Positions 53,642 to 62,891 are shown, numbered from the stretch's first letter. The stretch is DNA of 64,000 bases from Flavobacteriales bacterium (GCA_016718655.1 JADKCV010000001.1:62001-126000), one strand, 5' to 3'. Program-made: numbers and translations. The notes: generated by a model not told the origin, from the letters alone.

Positions 53642-55333
53642 ATGAAACACTACCCTGGAACCCTTGCCACGATCATCGCCTTGCTGCTGATGGTACCCGC
53701 ATTCGGTCAGCCACTCCCCCCGTACACTGTTCAGGTGACCGGAATGGTTGCAGGTTGCAACCCCGGTCTGCTTCCTTTTGTGACGGTAGCCACGAGCCCT
53801 GGCACATTGCCACAGACCGACGTGGATGTGCCTTTGGATAGTATCTGCGCGTTCAGTGTCAACTTGACCATGACCAGCCCTCAAGGCTCATTCGTGATCA
53901 GTTTTCCATGTAATGGCGCGATCCAAACGCAAACGGTGAGCTACGCGATAACGAACTCGGATACCGTTGCAGTGACCGTTCTGTTGAATTGCAACTCGCT
54001 TGAGCCTGATTGTGAAGGAACCCTCGGCGGCAGCGCTCTTCCTGGCACAGCGTGCGACGATGGAGACCCGAACACCTATTTCGACACCTGGAGCCCCGGC
54101 TGCCAGTGCTTTGGTGGTACCGACCCGAACAATTTCATCACCGTTATCGGCACCTTGGATGGTTGCAGCGGAGCTGGCACACCGGTCCAGATCATCACTT
54201 TGGCCGCACCTGGCTATCAGGATACGGTGTTCACGGACGCCAACTGCTCCTACACCTATACGTTCTACTCCTTCGCGAGCACCGGTCAGGTTGAAGTGAA
54301 CGCATCCTGTGATGGCGGGGCGACACAGATCGTGGAGTCAGGGAATTGGACCTCTGGACCGTCAACAGTGACGATCGACCTGAGTTGCACACCTACCTGC
54401 AATGCGTGCTTCACGTTCGATCAAGGACTTGACCCGATCACCGGTGATACCATCCCTTGGACCATCAACTTCACGAATTGCAGTAGTTCGTCCTCCCTGC
54501 CCGTGACCTACGTCTGGGATTTCGGACAAGGTGAGGTCTCAAGCCAAACAAACCCCAGCCTGACCCTTGTGAGCGAGGGGCTCTATGTGATCTGCCTGAC
54601 CATTTCGGATTCGAATGGATGTATGAACACGTTCTGCGATAGTCTTCAAGTGGATGGCGATGGTTGGTTGGTTCCAGTGAACTCCACGACGTGCCAAGCT
54701 GGTTTTTGGGTTGTCCAGGCCTATGACATTGTGGAGGATGGAGACAGTTCAGTGGTAGAACCTGTTCCGAACGAAGTGTGGGTATGGAACCTGAGCAGCG
54801 GAGGAGACGGCAACTACCAATTCTTCTGGAGCTTCGGAGACGGGACCAGCAGTACGGAAGCCTACCCCACCCATGTGTATGCCACCGGTGGCCCTTACCA
54901 GCTTTGCCTGACCATGACGGACGGCAGCGGATGCACGAACTCCTACTGCGATGAGGTGAGCGTGGACGAGGATGGACTATACACCGGACTGATCGTGGAC
55001 GGACGTCCGACCCTGTTACGCAGTGGCTTCACCATCCGCGTGGTCAGCGAACAACCCACGGCGATCATCGAGCGCGAGTGGGTGGAGAACGTGGCCCTTT
55101 GGCCGAACCCGGTGGAGGATGTGATCGGCCTGTCCTTCAACAGCCTGAACCACGCCAACCTATCGCTGACCATCTTCGACCTGAACGGCCGCGTGGTGCA
55201 CAGCGCGAACACCGTGGTGAACACCGGACAGAACAACCACCGCATCCATGTCGCCGACCTGGAGGCCGGCATGTATCTGCTGCAGATCGCCAATGGGAAC
55301 CAACACACCAGCCGTCGCTTCGTGAAACGCTGA
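53642..55333 (+). CDS. Secreted multidomain PKD protein with T9SS sorting domain
   Basis: 563 residues. Signal peptide (TLATIIALLLMVPAFGQ), the same N-terminal domain as its neighbour (PLPPYTVQVTGMVAGCNPGL), a second beta domain (TVIGTLDGCSGAGTPVQIIT), two PKD domains (TYVWDFGQGEVSSQTNPSLT; FFWSFGDGTSSTEAYPTHVY) and a T9SS tail (LWPNPVEDVIGLSF). Ends NTSRRFVKR-like as in its paralogue. Larger than it by one extra module pair. Functions of such PKD proteins include adhesion and biofilm matrix; inference. Confidence 0.85.
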   Translation: MKHYPGTLATIIALLLMVPAFGQPLPPYTVQVTGMVAGCNPGLLPFVTVATSPGTLPQTDVDVPLDSICAFSVNLTMTSPQGSFVISFPCNGAIQTQTVSYAITNSDTVAVTVLLNCNSLEPDCEGTLGGSALPGTACDDGDPNTYFDTWSPGCQCFGGTDPNNFITVIGTLDGCSGAGTPVQIITLAAPGYQDTVFTDANCSYTYTFYSFASTGQVEVNASCDGGATQIVESGNWTSGPSTVTIDLSCTPTCNACFTFDQGLDPITGDTIPWTINFTNCSSSSSLPVTYVWDFGQGEVSSQTNPSLTLVSEGLYVICLTISDSNGCMNTFCDSLQVDGDGWLVPVNSTTCQAGFWVVQAYDIVEDGDSSVVEPVPNEVWVWNLSSGGDGNYQFFWSFGDGTSSTEAYPTHVYATGGPYQLCLTMTDGSGCTNSYCDEVSVDEDGLYTGLIVDGRPTLLRSGFTIRVVSEQPTAIIEREWVENVALWPNPVEDVIGLSFNSLNHANLSLTIFDLNGRVVHSANTVVNTGQNNHRIHVADLEAGMYLLQIANGNQHTSRRFVKR

Positions 55334-55354
55334 CCGATCCGATGAACCTCGTCG

Positions 55355-55383
55355 AGGGTCCCTGCCGATGGGGCGGGGACCCT
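55355..55383 (+). terminator. Hairpin after PKD protein 2
   Basis: 8-bp stem (55355-55362 with 55376-55383) and 13-base loop, 21 bases after the stop; it ends 14 bases before the sigma-factor ATG. Confidence 0.45.
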
Positions 55384-55397
55384 TCGGCACATCACCG

Positions 55398-55961
55398 ATG
55401 GTGAACGAAACGCTTATAGCCCGATGCCTGCGCGAGGAGCCCAAGGCGCAGTATGAGCTGTACCGCGCGATGCACGGTCAGATGATGTCGATCTGCTCGC
55501 GCTATGAACGCAACAAACAGGACGCCGTTGCCCGCATGAACCAGGGCTTCCTGAAGATCCTGACCAACATCGACAAACGCCGCCCGGAGGTCCCCTTCGA
55601 GCTCTGGGCACGACGCATCATGATCAACACCGTGATCGACGAATACCGCAAGGACCGCCCCCGCAAGGCACAGGAATCCCTGGATGCCTCGTTGGACGAG
55701 AGCACCCTGGTGGAGGTGAACGAATACCTGCGCCACATGGAGGCCGATGCCTTCGCCGGACTGCTACAACGCGTGCCGGACATGTCGCGCAAGGTGTTCA
55801 ACCTCTTCGCCATGGACGGGTATGCCCATGCGGAGATCGCCGAATTGTTGGGGATCAGTGAAGGAACTTCCAAATGGCACGTGTCGCATGCGCGTCAGGT
55901 GCTTCAACAGGCCATTGCCCAGTTGGCCGGGCAGCAGGCCGTAAAGACCGTAAGCCAATGA
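55398..55961 (+). CDS. ECF-like RNA polymerase sigma factor
   Basis: 187 residues. Region 2 (YELYRAMHGQMMSICSRYER through FELWARRIMINTVIDEYRKD) and region 4 helix-turn-helix (YAHAEIAELLGISEGTSKWH, then VSHARQVLQQAI) are clear. The next gene overlaps by ATGA at 55958-55961, so translation is coupled, as for sigma/anti-sigma pairs. I chose MVNETLIARCL at 55398. No target promoters can be named. Confidence 0.9.
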   Translation: MVNETLIARCLREEPKAQYELYRAMHGQMMSICSRYERNKQDAVARMNQGFLKILTNIDKRRPEVPFELWARRIMINTVIDEYRKDRPRKAQESLDASLDESTLVEVNEYLRHMEADAFAGLLQRVPDMSRKVFNLFAMDGYAHAEIAELLGISEGTSKWHVSHARQVLQQAIAQLAGQQAVKTVSQ

Positions 55962-57727
55962 ACCTCGAGAACGAATTCGACGAGCTGGCCCGGCGCAAGC
56001 TGAAGGAGCAGGAGCATCCCTTTGAGGAGTCGCACTGGCACGAGGCACAGCGCATGATCGTGGCACAGCGGAAAGGTCGTGGAGGCCGTATGATCATCGG
56101 TACCCTGGCGCTGTTATTCCTCGGCACCGCGGCGTGGTGGGCTACCCGCCCTCATGATGCATCATCCCTGACATCTGCCGCAGAACAGGCCGCACCCAAG
56201 GCCATCCCTCATCCCACGAGCAGCGGGTCCTCTTCCACTGCGGTCTCATCAACGGTGAACGCCACCCGCTCCAACACGCTCGAGACACCGGCGAAGGTGA
56301 GCGCGGCGAGCACCTCATCACACCTTACGGACAAGGCGACGACCATCGAGGAGAAGGACCTCACATCCGCATCTGCGCAAGTGCAGCGGGCTGGTTCAGG
56401 AACCCGTGCTCCTCGAACCGAAGCTCGCGCCTCAACCACGACAAGCGTTGCTTCCACCACACCAAGCCGCAGCAGCGATCAGCTTCGGGTGATGCCATCC
56501 AACACCACGGCCAACGGCACAAGGACGTCAGGACGCAGCAGTGCGACAGATGGCACCGTAACCCCAACTGCCGATCAGGTTGCCGAAGATGCGTACAGCG
56601 ATCCTACGAAGAGGTCGATCGTCCTTCAGGGTACCACCGCTCCGAAAGACACTGATCGCAACGATGTGCGATCGGACCAGTTGGACCCAGGGGCACCAGA
56701 GCCTACCGGAGCAACGAACGACCATGGCTCCGGCACCACTGTATCGACAGCGAATGTCACCAATGAGGATCCCGTTGATCCAAGCAGCACATCGGATATG
56801 GTAGTGACTGGGCCACCCGCGGATGGAACACGACCCGTCCTACTCGATACGACCGCCATGGACATGGCAGTTGATACGCTATTGGTCGATGCGCCCTTAC
56901 CCAATGACAGCATGGCAACCACCCCGGCACCCGTGGCAGCACCTCCGTTGGTGGATCCTCGAGCACCGTGGGAGATCAGCGTCCTGGGCGGGATACGCAT
57001 GAACAACACGCGCTACGCAGGTCCGCTGAGCGATGACCAGGGCTTCACCAGCCAGGGGTTGAATAGCAGCATGTTCGGTGCAGAGCTTATGCATCTGGGC
57101 CGACGCTTCGGTGTGGGCGGCGGGTTGTACCATTCCTCCTATGCCGAGCGCCTGAGCGTGAAGGAACGTGATGTCACCAACATGACCATCTCTCCATACT
57201 GGTACCTGATGCCTGTGGATACAACCATCCTGTTCATCACGGATACCTTGCCCGGCACGGGGGACACGGTGACCTATGTGGGCATACCCGTGAGTACCAC
57301 CATCAATGTTCTGACACGTTCGGCGGACACCACGACCACGACCGAACGCTTGCGCGAAGCACGTGAGATCGTGAACCGGACCAGTTACTTGGAAGTGGCA
57401 GCTTTGTTCGACGCGCACCTGGTGCAAGGACGGTGGTCAATGGGTGTACGAGGTGGGCCCACGTTCGGGATCCTCTCGGGTCGCAAGGGAACACTGCCGA
57501 ACAGTACGAACGATGGCTATGTTCCTTTCGAGGACGAGGCGTTCCGCGAGTTGGTGATCGGATATCAGGCACGGGCCTATCTCCGATATCGGTGGAACGC
57601 AGCGTGGTCCATTGGTCTGGAACCGATGATCGGCGGCCAGCTGATGAACGGGCTGGCGAGCGGTGATCTGGACCGGCGATCCATGGCATGGGGAGGCTTG
57701 ATCAGCCTGAGTTATCGCTTGCGTTGA
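55958..57727 (+). CDS. Putative anti-sigma protein with C-terminal barrel-like domain
   Basis: 589 residues. A cytoplasmic head (1-45: NEFDELARRKLKEQEHPFEE, then SHWHEAQRMIV) like those following Bacteroidota ECF sigma factors; a single membrane helix (IIGTLALLFLGTAAWWA); a long Ser/Thr/Pro/Asp-rich linker (about 65-335); and a C-terminal region with barrel strands (WEISVLGGIRMNNTRYAG, FGVGGGLYHSSY, WSMGVRGGPTFGIL, ending SMAWGGLISLSYRLR). I infer a single chain from sigma factor through the periplasm to the outer membrane. No catalytic site. The barrel call rests on strand patterns only. Confidence 0.65.
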   Translation: MNLENEFDELARRKLKEQEHPFEESHWHEAQRMIVAQRKGRGGRMIIGTLALLFLGTAAWWATRPHDASSLTSAAEQAAPKAIPHPTSSGSSSTAVSSTVNATRSNTLETPAKVSAASTSSHLTDKATTIEEKDLTSASAQVQRAGSGTRAPRTEARASTTTSVASTTPSRSSDQLRVMPSNTTANGTRTSGRSSATDGTVTPTADQVAEDAYSDPTKRSIVLQGTTAPKDTDRNDVRSDQLDPGAPEPTGATNDHGSGTTVSTANVTNEDPVDPSSTSDMVVTGPPADGTRPVLLDTTAMDMAVDTLLVDAPLPNDSMATTPAPVAAPPLVDPRAPWEISVLGGIRMNNTRYAGPLSDDQGFTSQGLNSSMFGAELMHLGRRFGVGGGLYHSSYAERLSVKERDVTNMTISPYWYLMPVDTTILFITDTLPGTGDTVTYVGIPVSTTINVLTRSADTTTTTERLREAREIVNRTSYLEVAALFDAHLVQGRWSMGVRGGPTFGILSGRKGTLPNSTNDGYVPFEDEAFRELVIGYQARAYLRYRWNAAWSIGLEPMIGGQLMNGLASGDLDRRSMAWGGLISLSYRLR

Positions 57728-57794
57728 CCGGAAGCCACGATCTTCGGTGCATGGTACGGTGCGCGTACATGGCGATACTCCTTTGGTCGTCTTG

Positions 57795-57802
57795 TACGTT
57801 GG
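57795..57802 (+). promoter_or_regulatory. -7-like box TACGTTGG of ppa
   Basis: TAnnTTGG variant ending 20 bases before the ppa ATG at 57823, the same variant and spacing as at 62131 (19 bases there). It favours 57823 over the upstream ATGs at 57751 and 57769. Confidence 0.35.
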
Positions 57803-57822
57803 CACCCACCTCACCATCAACC

Positions 57823-58353
57823 ATGAACGATCTGGAGCATCTCCCCCCTTGGGCCACACCCGGTACGCTCAACGCCGTTATCGAGATCCCCGCTGGCAGT
57901 GCGGAGAAGCGACAATACGATGCGAGCTCAGGTACATTCCCCATCGATCGTCGCGATGGTACTCCGCGTGTGATACGCTTCCTCCCCTATCCTGCGAACT
58001 ACGGTTTCATCCCAGGTACTCGGATGACCAAGGCCGAGGGCGGAGATGGCGATGCAGTGGATGTGTTCGTGCTCTGTTCCGCATTGCCCAGTGGCACCGT
58101 CGTGGAGGTGGAGGCGATCGGCATCATCGAACTGCTGGATGCCGGCGAGCGTGATGACAAGTTGATCGCGATCCCCGTGGATCCTGCGCTGCGCACGGTG
58201 GATGCGGACGATATCCACGAGCTGCCACAGGCCGCCCGCGATATCCTGGTGACCTGGTTGCTCAACTACGACCCTGAGGACGGAGCTGAACTGGTGGCTG
58301 TTCGGGGCAAGGCGGATGCCATGGCCACCGTCGAACGCTGGGTGGTACGCTGA
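57823..58353 (+). CDS. ppa: Inorganic pyrophosphatase (family I)
   Basis: 176 residues from the ATG at 57823. Family I features: AVIEIPAGSAEKRQYDASSG, FLPYPANYGFIPGT and GDGDAVDVFVL, with three Asp for the metal site. It hydrolyses pyrophosphate to phosphate. The upstream frame could encode MAILLWSSC, a possible lipoprotein signal with Trp at -3, as lipoprotein PPases are known in Bacteroidota, but the promoter position favours the cytosolic start. It faces pheT with a 2-base gap. Confidence 0.88.
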   Translation: MNDLEHLPPWATPGTLNAVIEIPAGSAEKRQYDASSGTFPIDRRDGTPRVIRFLPYPANYGFIPGTRMTKAEGGDGDAVDVFVLCSALPSGTVVEVEAIGIIELLDAGERDDKLIAIPVDPALRTVDADDIHELPQAARDILVTWLLNYDPEDGAELVAVRGKADAMATVERWVVR

Positions 58354-58355
58354 GC

Positions 58356-60788
58356 TCAGGCCCTTAGCACAGCTGCGAACTCCTTTTCCAAGGCTTGGCG
58401 AATGCGGCTCATGGCCTTGTCCACCTGGTCATCGGTAAGGGTCCTTTCGGCATCCTGTAGGATGAAGTTAAGGGCATAGCTCTTCTTCCCTGCTGGCAGC
58501 TTGTCGCCTTGGTACACGTCGAACAGACCGACCTCCTTGAGCAGTTTGCGCTCCGCCTGCTGTGCGGCTTTCCGGAGATCCTCGAAGCGGACCCCTTGAT
58601 CGAGCATCAAACTCAGGTCACGCCGAACACTCGGGTAACGTGGTACTTCGTGGTATCCATCGCGTTGCGCTTGGCACGCTTCGAGTAACGCATCCTCCTC
58701 CCACTCCGCGAACACGACAGGCTGTGCAACATCATAAGCCTTGAGCACGGATCGCTTCACTGCTCCCAGATGTCCCACGGTGCGTCCCTTCACCACGATG
58801 GCATGGGCGTGTTCCAGTTCCGGATGTTCCTGCGGCACCCACATGGTCAGGTGCAAAAGGCCGTATCGATCCAACAAGCGCTCCAATTCCTCCTTGAGGT
58901 CCGGCAATTCACTGCGCTGGTCCGAGCTCCGCCAGCCTTCGCGCATCCGGCGACCGGTCATGGCCAAGGAGAGCATCTCACGTTCCTCGTTCTCACCTCC
59001 CATGGCACGATATCGCCGTCCACGCTCGAAGAAGCACAGGTCCCGTTGTTGGCGATTGATGTTGTACGCCATTGCCTGCAACACGCCAGCGAGGAGGGAT
59101 GGCCGCAGTACATCGAGTTCAGCGCTCAGCGGATTGGCCAGCGCGATGAGGGACGAAGGGGCATGGGCGTTGGCCATCATGCGTTCACCGTTGACCAAAG
59201 AGGGGGTCATCACTTCCCTGAATCCGTTGGCAGCGAGATGCTGTGCGGTCTGCCATCGGAGCGATTCCAGCGAAAGCGATCGCTGTTGCACTGGCGGTTG
59301 GTGCAAGTGCGTGGGCAAGGGGATGTGGTCATAACCATGAATGCGGAGCACCTCCTCCTCCACATCGGCTTGGCGATGGACATCGACCCGATAAGCGGGG
59401 ACTTGAACGTGAAGACCTTGGGGAGTCCGATCCAGAACGCGGAAGTCAAGGAGCTCCAGGATGCGGACCACCTGATCGTGCGGGATGTGAAGGCCTGTGG
59501 AGCGCTCCAGCCGGGCGAAGTCCAACTTCACCTCGGCCCGTTGCTTCACGGTGTTATCGACATCCGTGATCACCGAGCCGATCGATGCGCCGGCCACTTC
59601 CTTCAGCAGCAGTGCCGCGCGTTTCAGGGCATACACCGTCATCTCCGGATCGACACCGCGCTCGAAACGGAACGAGGCATCGGTGCTGAGCCCATGTCGT
59701 CGTGCCGTGCGTCGGATGGTGCTCGCATCGAAATAGGCGCTCTCGAGGAACACCGCCGTGGTAGCATCGCCAACGCCGCTCTCAGCACCGCCGAACACGC
59801 CCGCGAGGCAGACAGGCCGATGTGCATCGGCGATGACCAGGTCCGCTGCATCAAGGACGCGTTCCTTGCCATCGAGCGTGATGAAGCGTTCCCCGGCCGC
59901 AGCCTTCCGGACGATCACCTGCCCTCCTTCCAACCGGTCGGCATCAAAGGCATGCAACGGCTGCCCCAACTCGTGCTGCACGAAGTTCGTCACGTCCACC
60001 ACATTGTTGATGGGCTTGAGGCCGATGACCTTCAACCGGTCCTGAAGCCAAGCGGGCGAGGGACCCACCTTGACCGACTTGAGCACAACGCCGGCATAGC
60101 GGGGGCAGGCTTGCGCGTCCTGCACTTCCACACGCAGGGCACGCGCATCGTCGTCCTGTGCGAATGCGGACACATCGGGAAGATCGAGCACCAGTGAAGC
60201 GCCTTCACGGTGGTTGATCGCAGCGATCAAGTCCCTGGCCACGCCCACATGCCCCATGGCATCCGTACGATTGGGCGTAAGACCGATCTCCAGCACATGA
60301 TCACTGACGAGCCCCAACTGCACGGCAGCGGGGGTTCCGACCACGGCATCCGGATCGAGCACCAGGATACCGTCGTGATCGTGCCCCAATCCGAGCTCAT
60401 CCTCGGCGCAGATCATGCCCTGGCTCTCCTGCCCCCGGATCTTGCTCTTCTTGATGACGATGCAGGTCCCATCGTTCATGCACAGGTCCGCACCCACGGT
60501 TGCGACAAGGACCTTCTGCCCTTTGGCGACATTGGGCGCGCCGCATACGATCTGCACCGGTTCCCCGCCGCCCAGATCGACCATGGTCACGCTGAGCCGG
60601 TCCGCATCCGGATGCCTGCGACATTCCAATACATGGCCCACCACCACACCACGCAACATCCCCTTGATGGGCTCATGCACGGTCACGCTTTCGCATTCCA
60701 GTCCGGTGCTGGTGAGAATGGCCGCTGCCTGTTGTGGCGTGAGGTCGGTGTGGATGTATCGGGTGAGCCAGTTCCAGGAGATGCGCAT
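58356..60788 (-). CDS. pheT: Phenylalanine-tRNA ligase beta subunit
   Basis: 810 residues. N-terminal tRNA-binding domain (VGHVLECRRHPDADRLSVTM, VCGAPNVAKGQKVLVATVGA), B3/4 domain with editing site (about 215-390), B5 domain (DQVVRILELLDFRVLDRTPQ), and C-terminal FDX-ACB anticodon domain (YPSVRRDLSLMLDQGVRFED). The partner pheS is not in the window, unlike the usual pheST operon. Start at 60788 (MRISWNWLTRYIHTD) with a -7 box TATCTTCG at 60811-60818. Confidence 0.98.
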   Translation of the reverse strand: MRISWNWLTRYIHTDLTPQQAAAILTSTGLECESVTVHEPIKGMLRGVVVGHVLECRRHPDADRLSVTMVDLGGGEPVQIVCGAPNVAKGQKVLVATVGADLCMNDGTCIVIKKSKIRGQESQGMICAEDELGLGHDHDGILVLDPDAVVGTPAAVQLGLVSDHVLEIGLTPNRTDAMGHVGVARDLIAAINHREGASLVLDLPDVSAFAQDDDARALRVEVQDAQACPRYAGVVLKSVKVGPSPAWLQDRLKVIGLKPINNVVDVTNFVQHELGQPLHAFDADRLEGGQVIVRKAAAGERFITLDGKERVLDAADLVIADAHRPVCLAGVFGGAESGVGDATTAVFLESAYFDASTIRRTARRHGLSTDASFRFERGVDPEMTVYALKRAALLLKEVAGASIGSVITDVDNTVKQRAEVKLDFARLERSTGLHIPHDQVVRILELLDFRVLDRTPQGLHVQVPAYRVDVHRQADVEEEVLRIHGYDHIPLPTHLHQPPVQQRSLSLESLRWQTAQHLAANGFREVMTPSLVNGERMMANAHAPSSLIALANPLSAELDVLRPSLLAGVLQAMAYNINRQQRDLCFFERGRRYRAMGGENEEREMLSLAMTGRRMREGWRSSDQRSELPDLKEELERLLDRYGLLHLTMWVPQEHPELEHAHAIVVKGRTVGHLGAVKRSVLKAYDVAQPVVFAEWEEDALLEACQAQRDGYHEVPRYPSVRRDLSLMLDQGVRFEDLRKAAQQAERKLLKEVGLFDVYQGDKLPAGKKSYALNFILQDAERTLTDDQVDKAMSRIRQALEKEFAAVLRA

Positions 60789-60810
60789 CGGGGGGCGTTT
60801 CAGCGAGGCG

Positions 60811-60818
60811 CGAAGATA
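60811..60818 (-). promoter_or_regulatory. -7 promoter box TATCTTCG of pheT
   Basis: On the minus strand TATCTTCG with a CGCC extension, 22 bases before the pheT ATG. Identical through TATCTTCGCGCC to the dnaX box. Confidence 0.6.
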
Positions 60819-60863
60819 CCCAAGCCCATTGGAGTGTACCTGCGTGAATGGTGGGCATGGCCG

Positions 60864-60871
60864 TAGTTTTG
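60864..60871 (+). promoter_or_regulatory. -7 promoter box TAGTTTTG
   Basis: Exact TAnnTTTG ending 6 bases before the ATG at 60878; transcription would begin at or near the start codon. Confidence 0.5.
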
Positions 60872-60877
60872 GGGGCC

Positions 60878-62101
60878 ATGGACTACATCGCGCTGTCGGT
60901 CCCGCTCTTCTTCCTGCTCATCGGGGTGGAACTGGCTTGGAGCGCCTGGACCGGCCGAAGGGTGTACCGGTTCAACGACTTCGTCGCCAACATCGGTTGT
61001 GGTATCGGCAGTCAGGTGGTGGGTGCGTTCACGAAGGCGATGATCTTCGCGATCTACCTCTGGGTCCATGACCACGCCCGTCTGTTCACCCTACCGAACA
61101 GCCCCTTGACATGGCTGGCCACTTTTCTGTTGGTGGACCTGCTCTATTACTGGTTCCACCGGCTGAGCCATGAGGTGAACTTCTTGTGGGCCGCACACAT
61201 CGTGCATCATCAGAGCGAGGAGTACAACCTCAGTGTAGCGCTCCGTCAGAGCTGGTGGCAGGGCCTGTTCAGCTTCTGGTTCTACATCCCGATAGCCCTT
61301 CTGGGTGTTCATCCGGTCACCATCGTGACCGTCGCCGCGTTCGTCACACTCTATCAATTCTGGATCCATACGAAGGCTCTTGGTCGCCTGGGACCTGTGG
61401 AATGGCTGTTCAATACGCCCAGCCATCATCGCGTGCATCACGGTAGCGACCCGAAGTACATCGACCGGAACCATGCCGGAACGCTCATCATCTGGGACAA
61501 GCTCTTCGGCACCTACCAAGCGGAAGAGGAGGAACCGATCTATGGCATCACCACACCGCTGCGGACGTGGGATCCCGTACAGGCCAACTTCCACTACTAC
61601 CGGGATCTGTGGCGGCTTGCCAAACGCTGCTCCAAGTGGCAGGACAAGGTGCGTGTGTTCCTCAAGCCCCCAGGATGGCGCCCCCCGGAATTGGGCGGTT
61701 TCGAAGCCCCCACAGCGAAGGACCGCTCGACCTATCGCAAGTTCGATACGAACGTGAGCACATCCGTCAATGCCCACGTGGCGGCACAGTTCGTTCTGCT
61801 CCTTGCGGTGGCCACCTTCTTTCTTTTCGAACAGTCCGAGCTGGGAAAAGGGCGCATGTGGGCCACCTCTGCGTTGATCGTTCTATGGGTGATGGGCTTG
61901 GGCACGATGCTTGGGGGTCGGCGTATCGGCATCGTACTCGAGACGGCGCGTATCCTGGGCCTTGCGGCGTTGGCCTTCACCAGCGCCGATCGGTTGCCTT
62001 TGGAACTGGTGGCGACCGTGGTGATCGTGGTCTGCACCACATCCACCGTGACACTGGCCTTGGCGTATCGATCCATGGCACGACCCTCGGTCCAACGATG
62101 A
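60878..62101 (+). CDS. AGMO-like fatty acid hydroxylase/sterol desaturase family protein
   Basis: 407 residues. Integral membrane di-iron oxygenase: four helices at the N-terminal half and the eight-His motif set HRLSHE, HIVHHQSEEYN and HHRVHHG in order (about 108-190), then WIHTKALG between. The sequence branch resembles alkylglycerol monooxygenase, which cleaves ether lipids. The C-terminal third adds about three more helices. The next gene encodes a lysoplasmalogenase-like protein, so both may act on ether lipids. Start at 60878. Confidence 0.85.
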   Translation: MDYIALSVPLFFLLIGVELAWSAWTGRRVYRFNDFVANIGCGIGSQVVGAFTKAMIFAIYLWVHDHARLFTLPNSPLTWLATFLLVDLLYYWFHRLSHEVNFLWAAHIVHHQSEEYNLSVALRQSWWQGLFSFWFYIPIALLGVHPVTIVTVAAFVTLYQFWIHTKALGRLGPVEWLFNTPSHHRVHHGSDPKYIDRNHAGTLIIWDKLFGTYQAEEEEPIYGITTPLRTWDPVQANFHYYRDLWRLAKRCSKWQDKVRVFLKPPGWRPPELGGFEAPTAKDRSTYRKFDTNVSTSVNAHVAAQFVLLLAVATFFLFEQSELGKGRMWATSALIVLWVMGLGTMLGGRRIGIVLETARILGLAALAFTSADRLPLELVATVVIVVCTTSTVTLALAYRSMARPSVQR

Positions 62102-62130
62102 GGCCTGGTGATCGCTGTGTTGGACGACCT

Positions 62131-62138
62131 TATCTTGG
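62131..62138 (+). promoter_or_regulatory. -7-like box TATCTTGG
   Basis: TAnnTTGG variant, 21 bases before the ATG at 62160. Confidence 0.3.
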
Positions 62139-62159
62139 TCCGGTAGAACCGACCACCTC

Positions 62160-62891
62160 ATGGACATCCGCAAGCATACCCCGTTGAATCTGGGACTGTA
62201 CGCTGCCTTGCTCATCCTCAACATCATCGGTGAGGTGAACGGTGCACGTTGGCTGGTGTACCTGACGAAGCCCCTTTTGATGGGCCTACTGGGCAGTTGG
62301 TTCTTCTTCAACAGCCGTCGTGTTGGTGATCGTTTCACGTTACTGGTGCAGGCAGGGCTCTTCTTCAGCTTGCTCGGCGATGTGGCACTGATGTTCCAGC
62401 ACATCGATGAGTTCAATTTCCTGCTCGGATTGAGCGCCTTCTTCATTGCGCAACTTTGCTATGCATTGGCCTTCGCGCAGAACCTCTCGGAAAGCGCGAG
62501 CGGTCGAGGATTGATGATGGGTGCGTTGTTGGCCGTGCTGGTCGCGGCCTACGGTGCGTTCTTCGCATTGGAGATCCTTCCTCGTGTGGACCAGGCCCTG
62601 CAACCCGCTGTGCTGATCTATGCGATCGCCATTTGTACGATGGGCATGCTTGCTGCACTGCGCTATGGAAGAACCTATCGGGAGAGCTTCTGGCTGGTGT
62701 TGATCGGCGCGGCCTTCTTCATCACTTCGGACAGTCTGTTGGCCATCAACCGTTTCGCTCGACCACTCGACCATGCTCCATGGTCCGTGATGGTGACGTA
62801 CGGGATCGGTCAAGTGTTGATCGCCGCGGGAGCGCTGTGGCATGTCCTTAACCCCGAGGAGATCCGCCGCAAGGCCGCGCTGAGCACCTAA
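62160..62891 (+). CDS. Lysoplasmalogenase-like protein (YhhN/TMEM86 family)
   Basis: 243 residues with eight hydrophobic helices. The family motif FFSLLGDVALM (residues about 64-74) with GLSAFFIAQLCYALAF, and ITSDSLLAINRF near residue 190 carry the two conserved Asp of YhhN/TMEM86 proteins, which hydrolyse the vinyl-ether bond of lysoplasmalogens. It lies 58 bases after the AGMO-like gene and ends in overlap with the convergent recG (CTAA). Confidence 0.85.
   Translation: MDIRKHTPLNLGLYAALLILNIIGEVNGARWLVYLTKPLLMGLLGSWFFFNSRRVGDRFTLLVQAGLFFSLLGDVALMFQHIDEFNFLLGLSAFFIAQLCYALAFAQNLSESASGRGLMMGALLAVLVAAYGAFFALEILPRVDQALQPAVLIYAIAICTMGMLAALRYGRTYRESFWLVLIGAAFFITSDSLLAINRFARPLDHAPWSVMVTYGIGQVLIAAGALWHVLNPEEIRRKAALST

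Noticed and set aside
57751..57822. Lipoprotein signal peptide for pyrophosphatase
   Set aside because: Lipobox would have Trp at -3 and the only promoter-like box lies between these starts and the family start; kept as a note only.
58770..60197. 475-codon frame opposite pheT
   Set aside because: Same reason; no recognisable domain and no promoter.
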